Shown: in pieces, positions 1 to 5,997 of the stretch
Layout of the letters: every line of letters starts with the position of its first letter
Numbering within the stretch: the stretch's first letter is position 1
NCBI GenBank assembly: GCA_031274075.1
Contig: JAISQQ010000131.1
Location: 1-19,177, forward strand
Origin: Accumulibacter sp.
GTDB lineage: Bacteria > Pseudomonadota > Gammaproteobacteria > Burkholderiales > Rhodocyclaceae
Length of the DNA: 19,177 bases
Reading direction: 5' to 3'
Position numbers and translations under genes: made by a program
The notes under the pieces: model-generated
Told to the model about the DNA's origin: nothing
Seen by the model: the letters and a program-made list of their open reading frames with translations, nothing else
Databases searched by the model: none

Positions 1-221
1 TCTTCCATCGCCAGTTGCGGCATCGTCATGCTGGCGTCGCGCGCCGCCGCGCGCGCCGCGGCTTCGCTCAACTGCCGGGCGAGATTGGAAACCGAGGCGC
101 TGCTGTCCGTGTTGCCGGCGGCGGTCTTGCCGTCGTTCTCCACCGCGCCGGACGCGGCAACGCCCGCCAGCGGCGAGGCGCTTCCCCACGAATTCGCGGT
201 ATATGGATTGATGGCCAGCAT
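1..221 (-). CDS. Hypothetical protein, N-terminal part (cut by window edge), sigma-28 controlled
   Basis: An open frame of at least 73 codons begins at ATG 221 and runs off the left edge. It starts MLAINPYTANSWGSASPLAG and is rich in Ala, Ser and Gly, with a helical, Ala/Arg-rich stretch (LARQLSEAAARAAARDAS) at about residues 46-63. The start is supported by an AGAGGGA ribosome site 4 nt upstream (226-232). I do not recognise the family. No signal peptide or membrane segment is visible in the part present. The close match to a FliA promoter just upstream suggests a late flagellar, chemotaxis or surface-related role; that is inference from the promoter alone. The frame is too short to appear as a complete ORF because its stop lies outside the window. 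Confidence 0.6.
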   Translation of the reverse strand, partial: MLAINPYTANSWGSASPLAGVAASGAVENDGKTAAGNTDSSASVSNLARQLSEAAARAAARDASMTMPQLAME

Positions 222-255
222 GATGTCCCTCTGGACAGAGTGGTATTCCTTGGCT

Positions 256-282
256 GTAACGGCCTCGGTTCGGCAAACTTTA
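256..282 (-). promoter_or_regulatory. Sigma-28 (FliA) type promoter
   Basis: On the minus strand the -35 box TAAAGTTT (282-275) matches the enterobacterial FliA consensus exactly. It is followed by an 11-nt spacer and a -10 box GCCGTTAC (263-256), which matches 6 of 8 positions of GCCGATAA. The start point would fall near 249, leaving a leader of about 28 nt before ATG 221. Confidence 0.7.
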
Positions 283-351
283 GCCTTATTTGGCTTCCCG
301 TCTTCGACGCTTCGGGCGGGAGGCCGCGGGCTTGCCTCATCGGGAATGTCA

Positions 352-366
352 CTTGCCAGTGGCAAG
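352..366. repeat. Perfect 15-nt palindrome
   Basis: CTTGCCA and TGGCAAG flank a single central G. It could be an operator or just a short hairpin. It lies about 70 bp upstream of the sigma-28 promoter and over 200 bp past the thiolase stop. Confidence 0.4.
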
Positions 367-382
367 GAGGCGCCGGCGCGGT

Positions 383-414
383 GTTGGGTAAGCCGCATAG
401 CGGCGCAACCCGAC
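383..414. repeat. REP-like hairpin
   Basis: Nested inverted repeats: outer arms GTTGGGT (383-389) and ACCCGAC (408-414), inner arms GCCGC (392-396) and GCGGC (400-404), loop ATA. The GGGT-GCCGC/GCGGC-ACCC layout resembles intergenic REP/BIME-like palindromes common in proteobacterial genomes. Only one copy is in the window, so repeat status is unproven. Confidence 0.4.
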
Positions 415-579
415 ATTCGTCCGTCCGGCGCGAAACCGCCGAACGCCTCCCACCGGCCCGCCTGCTTCCTGAAAGTCAAATACGCTCGCCCTGGACCCGT
501 CGTGACAACCTGGATATAAACGATTCCTTTCAACCACTTGCGACATCCGCGCAGGCGATGGTCCTGACCCGAGCGGCTT

Positions 580-1776
580 TCAGTTCTCCAGCATTTTGAC
601 GACCATCGCCACGCCCTGGCCGCCACCGACGCACGCCGCCGCCACGCCTGTTTCCTTCCCGAGCCGTTTCAGGCTGTAGAGGAGCGTCGTCAATATCTTC
701 GCGCCGGTCGCGCCGATCGGATGTCCCAGGGCGATCGCTCCGCCGCAGACGTTCAGCCTGTCCGTGTCGAAGGGAAGCAGCCGGTGGCAGGCGATGACCT
801 GGGCGGCAAAGGCTTCGTTCATCTCGATCAGGTCGATGTCGTCGAGGTTCATCTTCGCCGAGGAGAGGGCGAGTTTCACCGTATCCACCGGCGCGATCGG
901 AAAATGCTCGGGGGCGCGGGCCGTCACGGCGTAGCTCACGATCTCGGCCAGGGGCTTGAGTCCGTGTGCTCTTGCCCACTCGGCGTCGGCCAGGACCAGG
1001 GCGCTGGCGGCGTCGCACAAGGCCGAGCTCGATCCCGCCGTTATCGTGCCGCCTTCCTTGGCGAAGATTGCCGGCAGGCGGCCCAGCGATTCGACGGTCG
1101 TATCTTTTCTCGGGTTTTCGTCCGTGTCGAAGACGAGGTCTCCCTTTTTGCGGTCCTTCACGACGATGGGCACGATCTCGTCCTTGAAACGGGCTTTCTC
1201 GATCGCCTCGACGGCCTTCGCGTGGCTGTTGCACGCGAATTCGTCCTGTTCCTTCCTGGAGATCGAAAACTCCCGGACGACCCAGTTCTCGGTAATTTCG
1301 CCCATCAGTTTTTTTGTCATCGGGCAAAAAAAGCCGTCCGCGTGCAGTACGTCCAAGGCCTTTTGCTCGCCCATGCGAAACCCCCATCGCGCCTCGGGGA
1401 GAACGTAAGGCGCGCGGGTCGCGCTTTCCATTCCCCCCGCCATCATGACGCTGGCGTCGCCGAGGCGTATCCGGTCGCCGGCCAGCATCAGCGTGCGCAG
1501 GCTCGATCCGCAACGGATATTGACCGTGAATGCCGGCACGCTCATTGGGATGCCCGCCTTGCTCATGGCAAAGCGGGCGGGGTTCGCGCCAACGCCTGCC
1601 TGCCAGCCGTTGCCCATGATGACTTCGCCGATCTCCGCGGCCGGGACGCCGGAGCGCGCAAGCGCTTCCTTCAAGGCCGCGCCGCCAAGGTCGGTCGCGT
1701 CCAAGCTGGCGAACTGCCCGCCAAATCTGCCGCCCGCAGTTCTACACGCGCTCAGGATCACGATTTTGTTCATCAT
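580..1776 (-). CDS. Thiolase (acetyl-CoA acetyltransferase / 3-oxoacyl-CoA thiolase type)
   Basis: A 398-residue thiolase, the normal family length, that reversibly cleaves a 3-oxoacyl-CoA with free CoA to acetyl-CoA and a shortened acyl-CoA. The acyl-accepting cysteine is Cys89 (VNIRCGSSL). NEAFA lies at 320-324, GHP with the catalytic histidine at 351-353 (His352), and the second cysteine in ACVGGGQG (Cys382). [14 protein letters not shown] (56-68) is the usual N-terminal loop. The start is ATG 1776 because it overlaps the CoA-transferase stop as ATGA (1773-1776), which implies translational coupling. Two usually conserved stretches differ: [12 protein letters not shown] in place of NVNGG, and [14 protein letters not shown] in place of the common TAGNASGxNDGAAA. 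The exact substrate (acetoacetyl-CoA, 3-oxoadipyl-CoA or another) cannot be read from sequence; the CoA-transferase partners favour acetoacetyl-CoA or a similar short 3-oxoacid. Confidence 0.9.
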   Translation of the reverse strand: MMNKIVILSACRTAGGRFGGQFASLDATDLGGAALKEALARSGVPAAEIGEVIMGNGWQAGVGANPARFAMSKAGIPMSVPAFTVNIRCGSSLRTLMLAGDRIRLGDASVMMAGGMESATRAPYVLPEARWGFRMGEQKALDVLHADGFFCPMTKKLMGEITENWVVREFSISRKEQDEFACNSHAKAVEAIEKARFKDEIVPIVVKDRKKGDLVFDTDENPRKDTTVESLGRLPAIFAKEGGTITAGSSSALCDAASALVLADAEWARAHGLKPLAEIVSYAVTARAPEHFPIAPVDTVKLALSSAKMNLDDIDLIEMNEAFAAQVIACHRLLPFDTDRLNVCGGAIALGHPIGATGAKILTTLLYSLKRLGKETGVAAACVGGGQGVAMVVKMLEN

Positions 1777-2468
1777 GCCGCCTCCATTTCTTTCGTTTCC
1801 GTTCCTTTCATCAAGGGCAGGGGATCGGCGATCCGGAACTGTGCCCCGGTGTGTTCCCGTATCTGCTCCAGGCTGACTTCGGGCGCTATTTCGAGCAATT
1901 TCAAGCCGCCGGCCCCGAAACCGAAGACGGCGAATTCCGTGAAGATCATGGTCACGGCGCCGACCGCGGTGAGCGGGAGCGTGCATTTCTTCAGGATTTT
2001 CGGCGCGCCTTTCCTGGTGGCGAAGGTCATGGCGACGAAGACCCTGCGCGCCCCGACGACCAGGTCCATCGCGCCGCCCATGCCGGGAACGCTCTTGCCA
2101 GGCACCATCCAGTTGGCGATGTCGCCGTTCTGGTCGACTTCCAGCGCGCCAAGGACCGTGGTGTCGATGTGTCCGCCGCGGATCAGGCCAAAGCTCGTGT
2201 CGCTGGAGCAGAAGCAGCCCCCCGGCAGCAGGGAGATGATGCGTCCGCCGGCTCCGATGCACTTCAAGTCGGGAACGGCCGGCGCCGGACCGGCCCCGAT
2301 GGCGCCGTTCTCGGTCTGGAAGATGATATTCACGCCTTGCGGTATGTAGTCGGAGACGAGCGTCGGAATGCCGATTCCCAGGTTGACGACTTCTCCGTCC
2401 TCGAACTCCAGCGCGATCCGTCTGGCGATGCGTTCCTTGACGACGGTTTCATCAAGTTCTGGAAGCAT
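1773..2468 (-). CDS. 3-oxoacid CoA-transferase, subunit B (AtoA/PcaJ/CtfB type)
   Basis: A 231-residue beta subunit of a family I CoA-transferase. These enzymes move CoA from a donor such as succinyl-CoA or acetyl-CoA to a 3-oxoacid through a glutamyl-CoA intermediate. The catalytic glutamate is Glu53 in FQTENGAIG (family motif SENG). NLGIGIPTLV (29-38) and the Gly-rich GGHIDTTVLGALEVDQNGDIANWMVPG segment (from about residue 98) are typical of the subunit. ATG 2468 has an excellent AGGAGGG ribosome site 8 nt upstream and overlaps the end of subunit A by 17 bp. Its own stop overlaps the thiolase start. Sequence alone does not separate acetoacetate, butyrate-acetoacetate and 3-oxoadipate enzymes. 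No aromatic ring-cleavage genes are nearby, which argues mildly against the 3-oxoadipate role. Confidence 0.9.
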   Translation of the reverse strand: MLPELDETVVKERIARRIALEFEDGEVVNLGIGIPTLVSDYIPQGVNIIFQTENGAIGAGPAPAVPDLKCIGAGGRIISLLPGGCFCSSDTSFGLIRGGHIDTTVLGALEVDQNGDIANWMVPGKSVPGMGGAMDLVVGARRVFVAMTFATRKGAPKILKKCTLPLTAVGAVTMIFTEFAVFGFGAGGLKLLEIAPEVSLEQIREHTGAQFRIADPLPLMKGTETKEMEAA

Positions 2469-3141
2469 AGTAGGACCCTCCTTTCACCACCAGCATGTCG
2501 ACGACGATGCCCGGCGTCACGATGTGGTCCGGATCGAGTTCGCCGACGTCCACGACGGAATCGACTTCCGCGATCGTCGTCTCCGCGGCCAGGGCCATCG
2601 TCGGGTTGAAATTCCTGTTCGTACCGCGGTAGACCAGATTGCCCGCCCGGTCCGCCTTGTACGCCCTCACGAACGCCACGTCGGCGCGCAGCGGCAGTTC
2701 GAGCAGATATTTCTTCCCATTCACCTCGATGACCCGCTTGCCTTCCTCGACGACCGTGCCGACGCCGGTCGGCGTGAGAAATCCCCCGAGGCCGGAACCG
2801 CCGGCGCGAATCCGCTCGACGAAGGTGCCTTGGGGACATAGCTCGAGTTCGAGCTTGCCGGCGTGATAGAACTCGCCGGTCTTTTTGTTCAGTCCCACGT
2901 GCGACGCGATCACCTTCCTGGCCCTTCCTTCGGCGACGAGCCGGCCGTGGCCCACGTTCTCATAGGCCGTGTCGTTGGAGATCAGGGTCAAGGCGTCCGT
3001 GCCGGCGTCGAGGAGCGCGTCGACCAGGGTGTAGGGGATGCCGCCATAGTTGAATCCGCCCACCATGAGCGAATCGCCCTTCTTTACGTGGCCTGCCGCC
3101 TCCCTGGCCGAGACGACGGGCTTCAACACGCTTCGCTTCAT
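2452..3141 (-). CDS. 3-oxoacid CoA-transferase, subunit A (AtoD/PcaI/CtfA type)
   Basis: A 229-residue alpha subunit, normal length, partner of the downstream beta subunit. It shows the N-terminal CoA-binding glycine loop VGGFNYGGIP (27-36), the GSGLGGFLTPTGVGT loop, and the family signature ADRAGNLVYRGTNRNFNPTMA. The start ATG 3141 has AAGGAG about 11 nt upstream. It is the first gene of a leftward three-gene operon (subunit A, subunit B, thiolase) in which all junctions overlap. Together the operon would convert a free 3-oxoacid to its CoA ester and cleave it. The divergent aminotransferase could supply the 3-oxoacid; that is inference. Confidence 0.9.
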   Translation of the reverse strand: MKRSVLKPVVSAREAAGHVKKGDSLMVGGFNYGGIPYTLVDALLDAGTDALTLISNDTAYENVGHGRLVAEGRARKVIASHVGLNKKTGEFYHAGKLELELCPQGTFVERIRAGGSGLGGFLTPTGVGTVVEEGKRVIEVNGKKYLLELPLRADVAFVRAYKADRAGNLVYRGTNRNFNPTMALAAETTIAEVDSVVDVGELDPDHIVTPGIVVDMLVVKGGSYYASRT

Positions 3142-3209
3142 CTTCGAACCACTCCTTCAACATTGAAAAGCTTGCCGAATGTCATCCACGGCACCGCCAT
3201 TCAAAGACG

Positions 3210-3240
3210 TTGTAACATTCATTGCACTTATATTATTATA
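3210..3240. promoter_or_regulatory. AT-rich divergent promoter region
   Basis: This short AT-rich island in the 223-bp divergent gap is the likeliest promoter site. On the minus strand a perfect TATAAT (3240-3235) faces the CoA-transferase operon but has no good -35 box, which suggests activator dependence. On the plus strand TTGTAA (3210-3215), 18 nt, TATTAT (3234-3239) could drive the aminotransferase. A TGTAACATT word at 3211-3219 recurs at 4911-4919 before the TRAP binding-protein gene. Confidence 0.4.
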
Positions 3241-3364
3241 TCGTACACACGTTTCATCACGCGGTCTGTGATCTAAAGCAACCGGGAAACGTACCGTCGC
3301 CGCGCGCGCGGCGCCTGCCTTGAAGCCCGGAAGCCGGGTATTGCCGACGATTTTGGAGACCTCC

Positions 3365-4702
3365 ATGAGCCATATCATTCATCGCTCCCTGCTTTCGACG
3401 CCCCTGGCCGCGGCAACCGCGAGCGGCCTGTATTTCGTCGACCGGCAGGGGAAGAAGTACCTGGACGCCTGCGGGGGCGCGGCAGTGTCTTGCCTCGGTC
3501 ACGCGCATCCGGAGGTGCTGGCGGCGATGCACGCGCAGATCGACAAGATGGCCTATGCGCACACCAGTTTTTTCACCAGCGAGGCGGCGGAGGAACTCGC
3601 CGACTTGCTGGCCAGGGCGGCGCCTGCCGGCATCGACCAGGTTTACTTCGTTTCCGGCGGCTCCGAAGCCATCGAGGGCGCGCTCAAGTTCGCGCGCCAG
3701 TATTTCGTCGAAATCGGCGAGTCCCAGCGCACCCGGTTCGTCGCGCGCCGGCAAAGCTACCATGGCAACACCCTGGGCGCACTGGCTGTCGGCGGCAACG
3801 AATGGCGCCGGAAACAGTTCGCTCCTCTCTTGATGGACGTTGGCCGCGTCTCTCCCTGCTACGAATACCGCGACCGGCGCGACGATGAAAGCCAGGACGA
3901 CTACACCCGCCGCCTGCTGGCCGAAATCGAGGCCAAGTTCCAGGAACTCGGGCCGGAAAACGTCATCGCCTTCATCGCCGAACCCGTCGTCGGCGCCACC
4001 GCGGGCGCGCTCACCCCGACGCCGGGCTACTTCAAGGGCCTGCGCGAACTGTGCGACCGCCACGGAATCCTCCTTCTCGCCGACGAGGTGATGTGCGGCA
4101 TGGGCCGTACCGGAACCCTGTTCGCGCTCGAACAGGAAAACGTCGTGCCCGACCTCGTCACCATCGCCAAGGGCCTGGGCGGCGGCTACCAGCCGATCGG
4201 CGCGTTCATGGCGCAAGCGAAACTCGTCGAGCCGATGCGCAAGGGGAGCGGCCTGTTCCAGCACGGCCATACCTATATCGGCCACGCCGTGGCCTGTGCC
4301 GCGGCGCTGGCCGTGCAGAAGGTGCTCGCGCGCGACAATCTGCTTATTGCCGTGCGGGAAAACGGCGACTACCTGAAAAGCCAACTGAAGGAGCGCCTCG
4401 GAGCGCATTCCTTCGTCGGGGACATTCGCGGCCGCGGCCTGTTCATCGGCGTCGAACTGGTGGAAGACCGCGCCAGCAAGACCCCGTTCGATCCGGCGAA
4501 AAAGCTCCACGCCAGGGTGAAGTCGCGGGCGATGGACAACGGGCTGATGGTCTACCCGATGGGCGGCACCATCGACGGCCGCCTGGGCGATCACATACTG
4601 CTGGCGCCTCCGTTCATCGCCACCCGGGCCGATCTGGACAAGGTCGTCGACATCCTCGCGGTTTCCATCGGGCAGGCCACCGACGCGGTTTTGAAAGGCT
4701 GA
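3365..4702 (+). CDS. Class III PLP-dependent aminotransferase
   Basis: A 445-residue fold-type I, class III (omega-amino acid type) aminotransferase. It transfers an amino group, often a terminal or non-alpha one, to an oxoacid acceptor. The PLP lysine is Lys269 in TIAKGLGGGYQPIGA. Asp240, which contacts the pyridine nitrogen, is in LLADEVMCGMGRTG, and the phosphate-binding SGGSEAIEGALK segment is at 98-109. ATG 3365 was chosen because GGAG lies 6 nt upstream and family alignment begins at the following HRSLLSTPLAAATASG. An in-frame ATG at 3320 has no such site. Annotators often call these proteins aspartate aminotransferase family, but the substrate is not known. The neighbours suggest it feeds the CoA-transferase/thiolase operon with an oxoacid and that its substrate enters through the TRAP system. 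Confidence 0.88.
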   Translation: MSHIIHRSLLSTPLAAATASGLYFVDRQGKKYLDACGGAAVSCLGHAHPEVLAAMHAQIDKMAYAHTSFFTSEAAEELADLLARAAPAGIDQVYFVSGGSEAIEGALKFARQYFVEIGESQRTRFVARRQSYHGNTLGALAVGGNEWRRKQFAPLLMDVGRVSPCYEYRDRRDDESQDDYTRRLLAEIEAKFQELGPENVIAFIAEPVVGATAGALTPTPGYFKGLRELCDRHGILLLADEVMCGMGRTGTLFALEQENVVPDLVTIAKGLGGGYQPIGAFMAQAKLVEPMRKGSGLFQHGHTYIGHAVACAAALAVQKVLARDNLLIAVRENGDYLKSQLKERLGAHSFVGDIRGRGLFIGVELVEDRASKTPFDPAKKLHARVKSRAMDNGLMVYPMGGTIDGRLGDHILLAPPFIATRADLDKVVDILAVSIGQATDAVLKG

Positions 4703-4780
4703 GCGTCTTTCCACCCCTGCGAAGGAAGAGGCGGGACGCTGGGTTTACAGACAGAAAACAAGCGTCATTGGTGCATTACC

Positions 4781-4795
4781 GCACCACAGTGGTGC
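4781..4795. promoter_or_regulatory. NtrC-type enhancer site
   Basis: GCACCACAGTGGTGC is a perfect palindrome with one central base and fits GCACCA-N3-TGGTGC, the core of enterobacterial glnA NtrC sites. An additional GGTGC half-site at 4770-4774 forms a second inverted pair with GCACC at 4781-4785. The centre is about 95 bp upstream of the expected start of the sigma-54 promoter at 4858, a normal enhancer distance. Another enhancer-binding protein with similar recognition cannot be excluded. Confidence 0.65.
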
Positions 4796-4856
4796 GCCGG
4801 CAAGTGTATTGGATTAGAAACGCTCGGAAACGCCCGGCTTTCCACGAAAGTTTCAT

Positions 4857-4872
4857 TGGCATGTTTCATGCT
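4857..4872 (+). promoter_or_regulatory. Sigma-54 (-24/-12) promoter
   Basis: TGGCATGTTTCATGCT has the invariant GG (4858-4859), exactly 10 nt, then GC (4870-4871), and matches the TGGCAY part of the consensus. The -12 element reads ATGCT where TTGCW is usual. Transcription would start near 4883 and read the TRAP binding-protein gene at 4952. Confidence 0.65.
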
Positions 4873-4951
4873 AGTGGATGATGTAACCGTTGTTGCAAAA
4901 CGGTCAATTATGTAACATTTGATCATGTCTTTTCGTCAAAGGAGAGAAACA

Positions 4952-5926
4952 TTGAAAGCCAGAATATCCACCATCCTTGGCCTCGCGGCCTTCGCCATCG
5001 CCACTCACGTCACGGCGGCCGAACAACTCTTCCTGCTCACCGGCAGCACTGGCGGCACCTACTTTGCCCTCGGCGGAGCCATTGGCACGACCTGGAACAA
5101 ACACCTCGCCGGCAAGGTGCAGGTGACTACCCAACCCTCCGGCGCCTCGGTGGAAAACTTCAAGCGCATCGGCAAGGGAGAAGCGCATCTTGCCTTGGCC
5201 ATGAACAATATCGCCGAGTACGCCTGGAAAGGCGAGGGCGAGTCTTTCCAGGACACCAAGGCGATCCAGAACTTCCGCGCCATCGGCGTCGTCTATCCCG
5301 AGGTCTATCAAGGTTTCGTCGCCGCCGACAGCCCGGTCGCTTCCATCGCCGAACTCAAGGACAAGCGCGTCGCGATCGGTCCCGTCGGTAGCGGCACGGC
5401 GGTCATTTCCAAGGACATCTTCGCCGAATACGGGCTTCAGTTCAGCGATTTCAAACCCGAATACGCCGGCTTCGGCGACGCGGCCAGCAAATTCAAGGAC
5501 GGCCACATCGACGCCAACTTCGGCGTGCTCAGCGTACCCGCCGCCGCCATCCAGGACGTGGCGACCGTGCGCAAGATCAAAGTGCTCGAGATCAAGGGCG
5601 CCGAGTTCGACAAGCTGAGAGCCAAGTATCCTTTCTTCAGCCAGTTCACCATTCCCGCCGGAACCTACGGCAACGACAAGGATATCCTGACGATCAACAT
5701 GCAGGCCGCGCTTTACTGCAGGAGCGACCTCAAGGACGATCTCGTATACGAACTGACCAAGGCTTTTTATGAAAATGCCGCCGAAATCGGCGCGGCCCAT
5801 GCCGCCGGCAAATACATCAGCCTGGAAAAGGCGCTCGACGGCGTCACGACGCCTCTCCACCCCGGCGCGGTAAAGTATTTCCAGGAAAAAGGGATCAAGA
5901 TTCCCGCCGAGATACTGCCCAGGTAG
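4952..5926 (+). CDS. TAXI family TRAP transporter solute-binding protein
   Basis: A periplasmic substrate-binding protein of the TAXI branch of TRAP transporters, which capture small organic acids or amino acids for ion-driven uptake. The best start is TTG 4952, giving 324 residues: GGAGAG is 8 nt upstream, and the product then begins with a clean signal peptide (MKARIS, a hydrophobic core TILGLAAFAIA, cleavage after THVTAA, near residue 23). An upstream in-frame ATG (4925) and TTG (4919) lack ribosome sites and would spoil the signal. Mature motifs LLTGSTGGTYFALGGAI and VQVTTQPSGASVENFKRI are TAXI hallmarks, as is AIGPVGSGTAVISKDI in the middle. It is preceded by NtrC/sigma-54 signals and followed by a terminator before the permease. 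The ligand is unknown; nitrogen control favours a nitrogenous one. Confidence 0.9.
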   Translation: MKARISTILGLAAFAIATHVTAAEQLFLLTGSTGGTYFALGGAIGTTWNKHLAGKVQVTTQPSGASVENFKRIGKGEAHLALAMNNIAEYAWKGEGESFQDTKAIQNFRAIGVVYPEVYQGFVAADSPVASIAELKDKRVAIGPVGSGTAVISKDIFAEYGLQFSDFKPEYAGFGDAASKFKDGHIDANFGVLSVPAAAIQDVATVRKIKVLEIKGAEFDKLRAKYPFFSQFTIPAGTYGNDKDILTINMQAALYCRSDLKDDLVYELTKAFYENAAEIGAAHAAGKYISLEKALDGVTTPLHPGAVKYFQEKGIKIPAEILPR

Positions 5927-5938
5927 ATCGCTCCGCGC

Positions 5939-5973
5939 GCTGAAAGCCGGCCATCGGCTTTCAGCTTTTTTTT
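5939..5973 (+). terminator. Intrinsic terminator between binding protein and permease
   Basis: Perfect 11-bp arms GCTGAAAGCCG (5939-5949) and CGGCTTTCAGC (5955-5965) enclose a 5-nt loop. Eight T residues follow (5966-5973), then a second T-run. It starts 12 nt after the binding-protein stop and ends 24 nt before the permease ATG. Confidence 0.9.
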
Positions 5974-5997
5974 ATCTTTTTTTCCGCCGGAGGGTGC

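Larger units (their letters stand above)
222..579. other. Intergenic region between the sigma-28 gene and the thiolase operon
   Basis: No convincing gene lies in these 358 bases. The region holds the sigma-28 promoter (256-282), a perfect 15-nt palindrome CTTGCCA-G-TGGCAAG (352-366) and a larger hairpin at 383-414. I see no T-tract terminator downstream of the thiolase stop at 580. ORFs called here on either strand are GC-driven and have no ribosome site or recognisable domain. Confidence 0.5.

Noticed and set aside
3257..4714. Minus-strand ORF (485 codons) opposite the aminotransferase, and plus-strand ORF 721-2349 opposite the thiolase and CoA-transferase
   Set aside because: Both are shadows of well-recognised enzymes and lack ribosome sites or domains.
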